From: Agrobacterium arsenijevicii
Lineage (GTDB): Bacteria > Pseudomonadota > Alphaproteobacteria > Rhizobiales > Rhizobiaceae
Reading direction: 5' to 3'
Assembly (NCBI GenBank): GCA_000949895.1
Contig: JWIT01000031.1
Span: 38,707-74,933, forward strand
DNA length: 36,227 nucleotides
Below, piece after piece: positions 22,394 to 30,929 of this stretch (its first letter is position 1; every line of letters starts with the position of its first letter). The notes beneath the pieces are model-generated. The model did not search any database and was not told the origin of the DNA. It saw only the letters and a program-made list of their open reading frames with translations. The position numbers were made by a program, and so were the translations under genes.

Positions 22394-23596
22394 TTACTTG
22401 GCGGCGGTCAGGATGGCAACGCCCGGCAATTCCTTGCCTTCCATCCATTCGAGGAAGGCGCCGCCCGCTGTCGAAATATAGGTGAAATCGTCCGAGACGC
22501 CGGCATGGTTGAGCGCCGCGACCGTATCGCCACCACCGGCGACGGAGACGAGCTTGCCCGCCTTGGTGCATTCGGCGGCATGTTTTGCGGCTGCCACGGT
22601 TGCCGCATCGAAGGGTTCGATTTCGAAGGCGCCGAGCGGGCCGTTCCAGACCAGCGTTTCCGCGCGGGAAATCCAGGCCTTGATGCTTTCGACCGATTTC
22701 GGCCCGACATCGAGAACCATGGCGTCGGCGGGAATGGCGTTGATATCGACGATTTCGTTAGCCGCACCGGCCTTGAATTCGCGGGCAACCACGCCGTCTT
22801 CCGGCAGGACGATCGCGCAGCCGGATGTCGCGGCTTCGATCATGATCTGTTTTGCGGTTTCAGCAAGATCGTGTTCGCAGAGCGATTTGCCGACCTGTGC
22901 GCCGCGCGCGGCAAGGAAGGTGTTGGCCATGCCGCCGCCGATGACGAGGGCGTCGACCTTCTTGACGAGGTTCATCAGGAGGTCGATCTTGCTGGAAACT
23001 TTCGCGCCGCCGACAATGGCGACCACCGGGCGAACGGGCTGGCCGAGGCCCTTTTCCAGTGCCTCAAGCTCGGCCTGCATGGTGCGGCCCGCATAGGCAG
23101 GCAGATGACGCGCCAGACCCTCGGTGGAGGCGTGGGCGCGGTGGGCGGCCGAGAAGGCATCGTTCACATAGATATCGCCATTGGCTGCCAGAGCCTCGAC
23201 AAATGCCGGATCGTTCTTTTCCTCACCCTTGTGGAAGCGGGTGTTTTCCAGAAGCAGGATATCGCCATTGTTCATTTTCGCGACCGCGTCGGCTGCCGGT
23301 GCGCCGATGCAATCGGATGCGAAGGAAACGGCGTGACCCAGCACGTCCGCAACGGCAGGCACGATCAGGGACAGCGACATGTCGGCCACCGGCTCACCCT
23401 TCGGGCGGCCGAAATGGGCGAGCAGAATAACTTTTGCGCCTTTTTTGGAGAGTTCCAGAATGGTGGGCGCAACCCGCTCGATGCGGGTCCTGTCCGTCAC
23501 TTTGCCATCCGCAACCGGCACGTTGAGATCAACACGGACGAGGACGCGCTTTCCGGCAATGTCGTTAAGGTCGTCGATGGTCTTGAAGGCGGGCAT
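22394..23596 (-). CDS. pgk: Phosphoglycerate kinase
   Basis: Transfers phosphate between 1,3-bisphosphoglycerate and ADP in glycolysis or gluconeogenesis. The 400 residues show KRVLVRVDLNVPV at the N-terminus, HFGRPKGEP, LENTRFHKGEEKNDP, GGAKVSSKIDLL, GGGMANTFL, LVWNGPLGAFE and VAGGGDTVAAL, all catalytic or binding stretches of the family. Full length, with no missing residues. It has its own terminator, so it is separate from fbaB. Confidence 0.97.
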   Translation of the reverse strand: MPAFKTIDDLNDIAGKRVLVRVDLNVPVADGKVTDRTRIERVAPTILELSKKGAKVILLAHFGRPKGEPVADMSLSLIVPAVADVLGHAVSFASDCIGAPAADAVAKMNNGDILLLENTRFHKGEEKNDPAFVEALAANGDIYVNDAFSAAHRAHASTEGLARHLPAYAGRTMQAELEALEKGLGQPVRPVVAIVGGAKVSSKIDLLMNLVKKVDALVIGGGMANTFLAARGAQVGKSLCEHDLAETAKQIMIEAATSGCAIVLPEDGVVAREFKAGAANEIVDINAIPADAMVLDVGPKSVESIKAWISRAETLVWNGPLGAFEIEPFDAATVAAAKHAAECTKAGKLVSVAGGGDTVAALNHAGVSDDFTYISTAGGAFLEWMEGKELPGVAILTAAK

Positions 23597-23664
23597 GGGT
23601 CGATCCTGATTTTGTTACGAATTCGGGACGGACCATACTATGCCTGATTGACGACGCAAGCCGG

Positions 23665-25530
23665 TCAGACCTCATTTTCTCTTACCCCGTTCGCAGGTGC
23701 GGAAACGCCTTCGCCGGCATCGGCGGAGCGCATCTGACGCCGCTGCGCCAGATGCGCGCGTGCACGGCGCAGGATTTCCGAAAAGCTGATGAAGATCGGC
23801 AGGCCGATCGCCGGTTCGACCGGCTCAAGCGAAATGCCGACGCCGGTGATCGCCTCATGTTCATCCAGTGCCCGAACGATGAGAACGATGGAGCCGAGGC
23901 GTACCCGGTCGGCATAATCCGCCTTGCCTGAAAGGCGCGCCTCGATGAGCTCCGCGATGCTCATGGTGTGTTCGGCAGGCGAAATGATGCCGGGGCCGTA
24001 TGCAGCGTCGAGTTCCGTTGCCGGACGGCTGGGTGAGATTGCGAAGGTGCCGAAGAAATCGGCGTCGTCATCCGCGACCGGCAGGGCGCTTGCAAACAGC
24101 CGGTCGATCAGCCTGATATAGCCGGGTGCGATAAACAGATAAACGAGATCGTTTTCACGCAGGCGTCCGGCATATTGATAGCGGATCGATTTACCGTCGC
24201 GCACCACCAGCGAGGGCATCGCCCAGCGTGGAATGCGCTCACCCTGCATGATGGCGCTACCTTTGGCGACACGGTAGGAAATCAATTCATGATTGGCGGT
24301 GCCGGGAAGGTCCACCTCAAGCTTATCGACCTCGCCCGTGCGCGGCGGCACGATCAGCCCCAGCCTTGTGGCCACTGGCTTGATGGTCCAGCCCTGCAGC
24401 AGGAGCGACACCAGCACGATGATGAAGGCGGCATTGAAATAGATCTGTGCATCGTCCAGCCCGCCAAGAATGGGCATGATGGCAAGCAGGATGGAAACCG
24501 CGCCGCGCAGGCCCACCCACGCCACGAAGGACGTTTCCTGCTGGGTATAGTTGAAAGGCATCAGGCTCAGCCACACCGCAAGCGGGCGGGCGACGAAGAT
24601 CAGGAAAAGCGCAAGCAGAACGGCCGGAATGGCAATTGCCGGAAATTGCGAGGGCGTGGCGAGCAGGCCCAGCATCAGGAACATGATGATCTGGGCGAGC
24701 CAGGTCAGGCCCTCATGGAAACGGCGGATGGTTTCCTTGGCGAAGATCCTGCGGTTGCCGGCAACGATGCCCGCCACATAAACCGCCAGAAATCCGCTGC
24801 CGCCAATCGCGCCGGTGAAGGAGAAGACCAGCAGCGCCAGTGCCAGCACGAAGATCGGGGCAAGCCCGCGGTCGGCGGCGAAACGGTTGACGACAGAGGC
24901 GATCATGACGCCGCCGAGCAGGCCGAAAATCACGCCGAGGCCCATTTCCTCGATGAACAGCAAGAGGAAGCCGGTATCGATGCCGGCGAGCCCCTGTCCC
25001 TTGGCGATGATCTCGACCAGGGCAACGGTGAGGAAAATCGCCATGGGGTCATTGGTGCCGGATTCGACCTCAAGCGTCGAGCGCACCTGATCGCGGATGT
25101 GGATGCCGCCGATGCGGAGCAGGAAGAACACGGCCGCCGCATCCGTGGAGGCGACGATGGCGCCGAGCAGCAGACCCTCCAGCCAGGAAAGTCCGAGCAG
25201 CAGGGCGGCCGCGCCCGCGAAAAAGACGGATGTAAGGATGACGCCAACGGTGGCAAGCGCGACGGCAGGTGCCGCCGAAAGCCGGAATGATTGCAGGGAC
25301 GTGCCGAAACCGGAATCGAAAAGGATGACGGCGAGTATCAGCGAGCCGAGCATATAGGCCAGCGGATTGTTGGTGAATTGGATGCCGAGGCCGTCCACGC
25401 CTGCCGCAAGCCCGATCATCAGGAAGAGCAGCAATAGCGGCGCGCCGAACCGGAAGGCGATGAGGCTTGAGAAGGCTGCGACTAGAACCAGAACAGTTGC
25501 GACCAGCAACAGAAGATAAAATGATTCCAC
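23665..25530 (-). CDS. K+/H+ antiporter (CPA1, NhaP2/CvrA-like)
   Basis: A 621-residue inner-membrane protein that should exchange potassium or sodium for protons. About twelve membrane segments precede residue 400; the ion-site stretch IVASTDAAAVFFLL and SFVAWVGLRGAVSILLAI are CPA1 marks. A TrkA-C-type domain (ELISYRVAKGSAIMQGER, about 415-490) and a CorC/HlyC-type C-terminal domain (about 530-600) suggest gating by a cytoplasmic ligand or volume signal. The start is GTG at 25530, preceded by GAGG; the frame to 25593 adds a non-hydrophobic lead. Single gene. Confidence 0.9.
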   Translation of the reverse strand: MESFYLLLLVATVLVLVAAFSSLIAFRFGAPLLLLFLMIGLAAGVDGLGIQFTNNPLAYMLGSLILAVILFDSGFGTSLQSFRLSAAPAVALATVGVILTSVFFAGAAALLLGLSWLEGLLLGAIVASTDAAAVFFLLRIGGIHIRDQVRSTLEVESGTNDPMAIFLTVALVEIIAKGQGLAGIDTGFLLLFIEEMGLGVIFGLLGGVMIASVVNRFAADRGLAPIFVLALALLVFSFTGAIGGSGFLAVYVAGIVAGNRRIFAKETIRRFHEGLTWLAQIIMFLMLGLLATPSQFPAIAIPAVLLALFLIFVARPLAVWLSLMPFNYTQQETSFVAWVGLRGAVSILLAIMPILGGLDDAQIYFNAAFIIVLVSLLLQGWTIKPVATRLGLIVPPRTGEVDKLEVDLPGTANHELISYRVAKGSAIMQGERIPRWAMPSLVVRDGKSIRYQYAGRLRENDLVYLFIAPGYIRLIDRLFASALPVADDDADFFGTFAISPSRPATELDAAYGPGIISPAEHTMSIAELIEARLSGKADYADRVRLGSIVLIVRALDEHEAITGVGISLEPVEPAIGLPIFISFSEILRRARAHLAQRRQMRSADAGEGVSAPANGVRENEV

Positions 25531-25964
25531 GTCCACCGCCTCTTTCAAACCGCGCTGGCCGCCGCAATGAAAGCTCTGCACGTCCGCAGTCAATGCGCCA
25601 CGGGTTGCGGTCTGTCAGCGCTGGTGTCGGTGGCGTTGAAAGGCGACGCAAGGCGGGGTGTATCGAATGATACGGCAGGGCCGAGGTGCATTGCGCACGT
25701 CCGTTATCCCTGTCCTCTTGTCCGTCTCAAAGTGGACTACACAAAGGCAGGAAATGGGAATTTTTTCGGCGTGTGAGGTAAAGCGCGCTCGGCGTGGGAA
25801 GAGGCGTTGAATGCGGTGCGTTCCACGCATCATGCAACTGCCGAAGAACAGCGGATAACTGGCCGAAACAAATTCGACTGCCAGTGCCATCACGTAACAT
25901 AGAGACAATGCAGCTACGTTAGTTGTCGCGTCCGAGTTGCTTTTATCATTACCGGAGCGATCGG
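25531..25964. other. Intergenic stretch without clear features
   Basis: 434 bases between the divergent antiporter and lipoprotein genes. It must hold both promoters. A minus-strand frame (25615-25908) is not convincing. I see no repeat or strong hairpin here. Confidence 0.5.
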
Positions 25965-26231
25965 ATGAAACGGATATCTACTATTACATATATTGCATTA
26001 TTGGCGGCGGGGTCGATTGTTTCGGGCTGTTCCAGCACGGAACAAACGGCTGAAAACATGGCCGCGCAACGCGAGCGTTGCCGGGTGTTTGGCTACCCTG
26101 AAGGGTCGCGGGATTTTGCTGACTGCATGATGAAGCTTTCCATGCAGCAAAGCGATTTGAGGCAACAGACTTTCGATACGATCTGGAGCGGTAGCAGTTC
26201 GGATCAAATTATCATCAATAACAAGAAATAA
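25965..26231 (+). CDS. Small conserved lipoprotein
   Basis: An 88-residue protein with a lipoprotein signal peptide: MKRISTITYIALLAAGSIVSGC, lipobox VSGC with Cys 22. The mature part of about 67 residues has the pattern CxxFGYxxGxxxFxxCM (C RVFGYPEGSRDFADC M), seen in many small proteobacterial lipoproteins, with two cysteines likely paired. GGAG lies 8 bases before ATG 25965. Role unknown. A strong terminator is found 100 bases downstream. Confidence 0.85.
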   Translation: MKRISTITYIALLAAGSIVSGCSSTEQTAENMAAQRERCRVFGYPEGSRDFADCMMKLSMQQSDLRQQTFDTIWSGSSSDQIIINNKK

Positions 26232-26332
26232 CGGGTTGTGTGGCTCATCAGACTTGGCCTGCTTGGTCTCATGCGCCTCTTGCCGGGCGATGGTTTTCGA
26301 TCCGAAGCGCCCCGCCTTGCTTCTGGATCGAC

Positions 26333-26367
26333 GCCGGCGGGATCCCTCGTCCCGTCGGCATTTTTTT
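26333..26367 (+). terminator. Plus-strand terminator after the lipoprotein gene
   Basis: A 10-bp stem GCCGGCGGGA (26333-26342) with TCCCGTCGGC (26350-26359, one G-T pair) followed by seven T. The 100 bases between the lipoprotein stop and this site carry no gene that I can see. Confidence 0.85.
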
Positions 26368-26375
26368 CGGCAAAC

Positions 26376-26407
26376 AAAAACCGGCAGGATTACTCCTGCC
26401 GGTTTTT
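26376..26407. terminator. Bidirectional terminator after gap
   Basis: Perfect 14-bp arms (26376-26389 and 26394-26407) including their A and T runs around CCGGCAGGA/TCCTGCCGG, loop TTAC. It ends gap on the minus strand and backs up the plus-strand terminator. Confidence 0.93.
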
Positions 26408-26432
26408 CTAATTCACCAATTCTGGCTTTTGC

Positions 26433-27443
26433 TTAGATGGTCTTCGCAAATGCGACGGCCGTGTCCGACATACGGTTGGAGAAGCCCCACTCGTTGTCGT
26501 ACCAGGACAGAACGCGCACGAACTTACCTTCCATGACCTTGGTCTGGTCGATCGCGAAGATCGAGGAGTGGCTGTCGTGGTTGAAATCGCGGGAGACCAG
26601 CGGCTCTTCGGTGTAGCCGAGGATGCCCTTCAGCTTGCCATTGGCGGCAGACTTGATCGCTTCGTTGATTTCCTCAACCGTCGTGTCGCGCTTGGCGATG
26701 AACTTGAAGTCGACGACCGAAACGTTCGGGGTCGGAACGCGGATCGACGTGCCGTCCAGCTTGCCCTTGAGGTGCGGCAGAACGAGGCCAACGGCCTTGG
26801 CTGCACCCGTCGAGGTCGGGATCATGGACAGGGCAGCGGCGCGGGCGCGGTACAGATCCTTGTGCATGGTGTCCAGCGTCGGCTGGTCGCCCGTGTAGGA
26901 GTGGATCGTCGTCATGAAGCCATGATCGATGCCAACGACGTCATCGAGAACCTTCACGACCGGCACGAGGCAGTTGGTGGTGCAGGACGCGTTGGAAATG
27001 ACCAGATGGTCCTTCGTCAGCTGGTCGTCATTGACGCCGAATACGACCGTGAGGTCTGCGCCGTCAGCCGGTGCCGAAACGATGACGCGCTTGGCGCCTG
27101 CCGTCAGGTGTGCAGCGGCCTTGTCGCGGGCGGTGAAGATGCCCGTGCATTCGAGCGCGATGTCGACGCCGAGTTCCTTGTGCGGCAGCGTTGCCGGATC
27201 GCGAACGGCTGTCACCTTGATCGGCTTGCCGCCGCCAACGATGATCGTGTCGCCTTCGACCTTTACGTCGGCAGGGAACTTGCCGTGGATCGAATCGTAG
27301 CGAAGCAGATGGGCGTTGGTTTCAACCGGGCCGAGGTCGTTAATGGCAACGACTTCGATATCGGTGCGGCCGGATTCGACGATGGCGCGCAGAACATTGC
27401 GGCCGATGCGGCCAAAGCCGTTAATGGCAACTTTTACAGTCAT
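26433..27443 (-). CDS. gap: Glyceraldehyde-3-phosphate dehydrogenase
   Basis: Oxidises glyceraldehyde-3-phosphate to 1,3-bisphosphoglycerate with NAD+ or works in reverse. The 336 residues have the Rossmann start VAINGFGRIGRNV, the catalytic SNASCTTNC (Cys 154), IHSYTGDQ, SMIPTSTGAAKAVG, DGTSIRVPTPNVSVVDF and the C-terminal WYDNEWGFSNRM. The family is type I. It starts 64 bases after the tkt stop on the same strand, and one bidirectional terminator follows, so tkt and gap form an operon. Confidence 0.97.
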   Translation of the reverse strand: MTVKVAINGFGRIGRNVLRAIVESGRTDIEVVAINDLGPVETNAHLLRYDSIHGKFPADVKVEGDTIIVGGGKPIKVTAVRDPATLPHKELGVDIALECTGIFTARDKAAAHLTAGAKRVIVSAPADGADLTVVFGVNDDQLTKDHLVISNASCTTNCLVPVVKVLDDVVGIDHGFMTTIHSYTGDQPTLDTMHKDLYRARAAALSMIPTSTGAAKAVGLVLPHLKGKLDGTSIRVPTPNVSVVDFKFIAKRDTTVEEINEAIKSAANGKLKGILGYTEEPLVSRDFNHDSHSSIFAIDQTKVMEGKFVRVLSWYDNEWGFSNRMSDTAVAFAKTI

Positions 27444-27489
27444 TTACAGTCTCCCGAACAAGATATGTGCTTGGTCTTTGCTTAAATAG

Positions 27490-27510
27490 TGAGGGCTTGG
27501 GAAGCCCTCA
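27490..27510 (-). promoter_or_regulatory. Hairpin in the tkt-gap junction
   Basis: TGAGGGCTT (27490-27498) and AAGCCCTCA (27502-27510) form a perfect 9-bp stem with GGG loop, overlapping the tkt stop codon. No T-run follows on the minus strand, so it is more likely an mRNA processing or stability element than a terminator. Confidence 0.5.
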
Positions 27511-29490
27511 TGCAAGTTTTGCCTCGACTGCGGCGACGACGGCTTCTGCCGTGATGCCGAAGTGCTTGAAGAGATCCTTCGCCGGCGCGGACGCACCGAA
27601 AGAATGCATGCCGACGAAAGCGCCGTCGGAGCCGATGAAGTAATCCCAGCCCTGGCGGATGGCGGCTTCCACCGCGATCTTGACCGGAGCCTTGCCGATG
27701 ATGGCGTTGCGGTAGGTTTCCGGCTGTTCCTTGAAGAGCTCGAAGCAGGGAACGGAAACGACGCGGACGGAAACGCCGTTGTCCTTCAGCGTTGCGGCGG
27801 CCTTGAGCGCCACTTCGACTTCCGAACCGGATGCGAAGATCGAAACCTTGGCATCGCTTGCGGATACGAGTTCGTAAGCGCCGTAAGCGGAAAGGTTCTT
27901 CTCTTCATATTCCTTGCGCGAGGGTGCAAGGTTCTGGCGGGTAAGGGCCAGGGCAGACGGACGATGCTTCTGCTCAAGCGCCAGCTGCCAGCATTCCGCC
28001 GTTTCGGTTTCATCCGCCGGGCGGAAGACGAGAAGGTTCGGAATGGCGCGAAGTGCTGCAATCTGCTCGACCGGCTGATGGGTCGGGCCGTCTTCGCCGA
28101 CGCCGATGGAATCATGCGTCAGAACGTGGACGACGCGGATGCCCATCAAGGCGGCAAGACGGATCGACGGACGGCAATAGTCCGAGAAGATCAGGAAGCC
28201 GCCGGCATAGGGGATGAGACCGCCATGGAGCGCGATGCCGTTCATCGCCGCCGCCATACCGTGCTCGCGGATGCCGTAATGCAGGTAACGGCCGGAGAAG
28301 TCCGTCGGCGTGATGGACTTCATCTGGCTGGTCTTGGTGTTGTTGGACGGCGTCAGGTCGGCCGAGCCGCCGACCATTTCCGGCAGGATGCCGTTGATGA
28401 CTTCGAGCGAGTCTTCAGAAGCCTTGCGGGTGGCGACGGTCGGGTTGTTCTCGATGATCTTCTTCTTGAAGGCATCGATCGAGCTGTCGAAGTTACCGGG
28501 CAGATCGCCGGCGAAGCGGCGCTTGAACTCGGCCTTCTTGCCAGCTTCGGTCGCTTCGAGACGGGCTTCCCAGTCCTGGCGGGTCTTGGTGGAGCGCAGG
28601 CCTGCGAGACGCCATGCATCGAGCACGTCTTCCGGAATGACGAAAGCTTCGGCTTCCCAGTTGAGGCTCTTGCGGGCTGCTGCGATTTCTTCGGCGCCGA
28701 GCGGGTTGCCGTGCACCTTGTGGGTGCCCTGCTTGTTGGGCGCGCCGAAACCGATCACGGTCTTGCAGGCGATGAAGGTCGGGCGGTCGGATTTCTGCGC
28801 GGCCTCGATGGCAGCTGCAATCGCATCCGGATCATGGCCGTCAACACGGATGGTGTTCCAGTGAACGGCGTTGAAGCGGGCGATCTGGTCGGTGCTGTCG
28901 GAAAGACCAACTTCACCGTCGATGGTGATGTTGTTGTCGTCCCAGAACAGAACGAGCTTGTTGAGCTTCAGGTGGCCGGCAAGCGCGATGGCTTCGTGGC
29001 TGATGCCTTCCATGAGGCAGCCGTCGCCGCAAAGCACATAGGTAAAGTGGCTCTGCAGGTCGGAGCCGAATTCCTCTTCCAGCTTGCGTTCGGCAATAGC
29101 CATGCCGACGGCATTGGCGATGCCCTGGCCGAGCGGGCCGGTGGTCGTTTCGATGCCGGTCGCGTGGCCATATTCGGGATGGCCGGCGGTCTTGGAGCCG
29201 AACTGACGGAAACGCTTGATCTCGTCGATCGTCATGTCCTCGTAGCCCGTCAAATAGAGCAGCGAGTAAAGCAGCATCGAACCGTGGCCCGCAGACAGCA
29301 CGAAGCGGTCACGATCCGGCCACAGCGAGCTTTTGGGATCGAACTTCAGAAAGCGGGTAAAAAGAACGGTGGCGACATCAGCTGCGCCCATCGGCAGACC
29401 GGGGTGGCCGGAATTGGCCTTCTCCACTGCATCCATGGCAAGAAAGCGGATCGCATTGGCCATCCGGTCGTGTTTGTCGCGAGAAATCAT
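27508..29490 (-). CDS. tkt: Transketolase
   Basis: A thiamine-diphosphate enzyme that moves two-carbon units between sugar phosphates in the pentose phosphate (and, in carbon fixers, Calvin) pathway. The 660 residues show MANAIRFLAMDAVEKANSGH, LSAGHGSMLLYSLLYLTGY, HPEYGHATGIETTTGPLGQG, the TPP/magnesium loop CGDGCLMEGISHEA through DDNNITIDG, and HYGIREHGMAAAMNG with the catalytic glutamate. ATG 29490 gives MISRDKHDRMA; the frame to 29535 is not the start. First gene of the tkt-gap operon; no Calvin-cycle genes (rbc, prk) are present here, so the pentose phosphate role is more likely. Confidence 0.97.
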   Translation of the reverse strand: MISRDKHDRMANAIRFLAMDAVEKANSGHPGLPMGAADVATVLFTRFLKFDPKSSLWPDRDRFVLSAGHGSMLLYSLLYLTGYEDMTIDEIKRFRQFGSKTAGHPEYGHATGIETTTGPLGQGIANAVGMAIAERKLEEEFGSDLQSHFTYVLCGDGCLMEGISHEAIALAGHLKLNKLVLFWDDNNITIDGEVGLSDSTDQIARFNAVHWNTIRVDGHDPDAIAAAIEAAQKSDRPTFIACKTVIGFGAPNKQGTHKVHGNPLGAEEIAAARKSLNWEAEAFVIPEDVLDAWRLAGLRSTKTRQDWEARLEATEAGKKAEFKRRFAGDLPGNFDSSIDAFKKKIIENNPTVATRKASEDSLEVINGILPEMVGGSADLTPSNNTKTSQMKSITPTDFSGRYLHYGIREHGMAAAMNGIALHGGLIPYAGGFLIFSDYCRPSIRLAALMGIRVVHVLTHDSIGVGEDGPTHQPVEQIAALRAIPNLLVFRPADETETAECWQLALEQKHRPSALALTRQNLAPSRKEYEEKNLSAYGAYELVSASDAKVSIFASGSEVEVALKAAATLKDNGVSVRVVSVPCFELFKEQPETYRNAIIGKAPVKIAVEAAIRQGWDYFIGSDGAFVGMHSFGASAPAKDLFKHFGITAEAVVAAVEAKLA

Positions 29491-29814
29491 GGCTTTTCCG
29501 TCTGTTTCCGGGTGAAAGGAGATAGTTTTACGCAACTATCCAAAAAGCGGGTTGATCCATAGCAGGTGAGGCAGGCAAGTCAATAAATCCACGGGCAATT
29601 GCGGTTCTCTCAAGGATAAAAATCGTTTAGAAAATCGCGCGCCCAAAGAAAATTCGTGCGATATGTGTCGGCGCCTCCTCGTTCATCCACAGAGCAAAAC
29701 GCTTCAATGCACTGGTTTGATTGACGGGATGATAAATCGGGTAATAACCTCTTGGATGTTGAAAAGGCCTGAAACCGGACGATTCGGCCGGTTACTTGCG
29801 AGTTGGAAAAAACG
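29491..29814. other. Intergenic region between tkt and DUF4164
   Basis: 324 bases holding the divergent promoters of tkt-gap and DUF4164-zapA. TTGACG (29721-29726) and TAATAA (29742-29747), 15 bases apart, could drive the plus strand. AATCGTTT at 29621-29628 matches part of the fbaB repeat. No gene seen. Confidence 0.5.
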
Positions 29815-30087
29815 ATGTCGGCTGAGAAGACCGTACAATCTGCGGTGACGGAGCTGAGCGCTGCCATCACAAATCTCGAAAATGCCATCGATATGCGTAT
29901 CGAACGGCAAAGGGAGACGGGCGAGATCGATAACGAGGTCAAGCGGGTCCATGTCGACCGCGCAAGGCTCGCGCACGAGCTTGATCAGGCCGAGTTTCGC
30001 GCCAACCGTCTCGAGGAAGTCAACCGCGAGGTTTCCCGTCGTCTGGTGACGGCGATGGAGACGATCCGCGCGGTGCTGGATCGATAG
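29815..30087 (+). CDS. DUF4164 family coiled-coil protein
   Basis: A 90-residue, almost wholly helical protein with the pattern of DUF4164: ITNLENAIDMRIERQRETG, then VKRVHVDRARLAHELDQAEFRANRLEEVNREVSRRLVTAMETIR. It lies 11 bases before zapA on the same strand and so is probably tied to cell division, though no function is proven that I know of. The ATG at 29815 is used; TTG 29803 is an alternative. Confidence 0.85.
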   Translation: MSAEKTVQSAVTELSAAITNLENAIDMRIERQRETGEIDNEVKRVHVDRARLAHELDQAEFRANRLEEVNREVSRRLVTAMETIRAVLDR

Positions 30088-30098
30088 GGAGCGGGTTC

Positions 30099-30476
30099 AT
30101 GGCGCAAGTTACTGTTATGATCGACGGCAAGGCCTACCGCATGGCCTGCGAGGCGGGGCAGGAAGAGCATCTGACCGACCTTGCCACCCGTTTCGACCGT
30201 TACGTCGGGCATCTCAAGAGCCAGTTCGGCGAAATCGGCGATCTGCGCCTGACCGTCATGTCTGGTATCATGGTGATGGACGAGCTTTCCGAGCTTAACC
30301 GCAAAATCGAGAAGCTGGAGGGGGAGGTTGCTTCCCTTTCCCGCAATCGTGACGGCATGGCTGAGCACAAGGCGAAATCGGACGAGATGGTCGCCGTCGC
30401 CATCGGTGATCTGGCCGACCGCCTGAACGGAATTACCGAAAAGCTGCTGGCGCGGCCAAAGCCTGCGGCACATTGA
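30099..30476 (+). CDS. zapA: Cell division protein ZapA
   Basis: A 125-residue cytoplasmic protein that binds and bundles FtsZ at the septum. The globular N-terminal part, VTVMIDGKAYRMACEAGQEEHLTDLATRFDRYV, fits the ZapA fold, followed by a coiled coil (about 60-105, ELNRKIEKLEGEVASL). The C-terminal tail is longer than in E. coli ZapA, which is common in alphaproteobacteria. It is followed by a 6S RNA gene, the usual alphaproteobacterial arrangement. Confidence 0.92.
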   Translation: MAQVTVMIDGKAYRMACEAGQEEHLTDLATRFDRYVGHLKSQFGEIGDLRLTVMSGIMVMDELSELNRKIEKLEGEVASLSRNRDGMAEHKAKSDEMVAVAIGDLADRLNGITEKLLARPKPAAH

Positions 30477-30540
30477 TCGCCGGCAAAGCTCTTCAGCCGT
30501 AAAATTCGCTCGTAACCCTCTGGTGGTTTGGTTCGATACG

Positions 30541-30710
30541 TCCTATATCTAGGAAGCGTTCTGCGCTTCCCGACAGGAACCACAATCCCTGGGGCCATAC
30601 TCGATCCAAAGGGAGCTGTCCCTGGCCAGTCCCGTGGGACTGGACATATGGCGCCCACCTACATTTGTAGGCACCCAGGATCGTAAATCTCCATCGGTCG
30701 CCGTGGATCG
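30541..30710 (+). ncRNA. ssrS: 6S RNA
   Basis: A GC-rich non-coding stretch directly after zapA, the classic place for the 6S RNA gene in alphaproteobacteria. It contains nested hairpins: GGAAGCG/CGCTTCC (about 30552-30570), a stem around CCATA/TATGG, CAGTCCC/GGGACTG, and CCTACA/TGTAGG, then an outer pairing CCTGGG with CCCAGG. The core ACCACAATCCCTGGGGC looks like the rhizobial 6S sequence as I remember it. 6S binds RNA polymerase with the housekeeping sigma factor. Ends are approximate; TATATCT (30544-30550) could be its -10. It is normally followed by the 5-formyl-THF cyclo-ligase gene, here separated by the CNNM transporter gene. Confidence 0.82.
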
Positions 30711-30929
30711 CGCTTGAAGTTTCGGGTCACTCCCCGGTTCTTCTTCTGGCAGTTATTTTGTCGACAGTTATTTTTCGTTGCTGCCGGATACGGCTTTTTT
30801 ATACTGCCGTCATTGCAATGGCGGAACAATGCCCTATTATCCCAATTGGTATGTCTGTCATGCCCTTTTACAAAAAGGGCGCTGCGGCCAAAACCGCGAC
30901 GTGCCGTTCAACAGCCCAATGAGCTAAAC
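30711..30929 (+). promoter_or_regulatory. Structured leader of the CNNM/CorC gene
   Basis: A 219-base gene-free stretch. TTGCTG (30778-30783) and TATACT (30800-30805), 16 bases apart, form a likely promoter, giving a leader of about 120 bases. It holds two adjacent hairpins: GCCCTTTT/AAAAGGGC (30862-30880, perfect) and GCGG/CCGC (30884-30897). It does not match a riboswitch I can name. Confidence 0.5.

Noticed and set aside
25615..25908. 97-codon minus-strand frame between the antiporter and lipoprotein
   Set aside because: No ribosome-binding site or domain, Arg/Cys/His-rich random look, and it covers the needed promoter region.
27562..29562. 666-codon open frame antisense to tkt
   Set aside because: It is an exact shadow of the GC-rich transketolase gene; its composition and lack of any domain argue against coding.
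30714..30929. Longer N-terminus of the CNNM protein
   Set aside because: The frame is open but runs through the 6S/leader region, has unusual composition and passes RNA hairpins; family proteins begin near FTEIMIVV.
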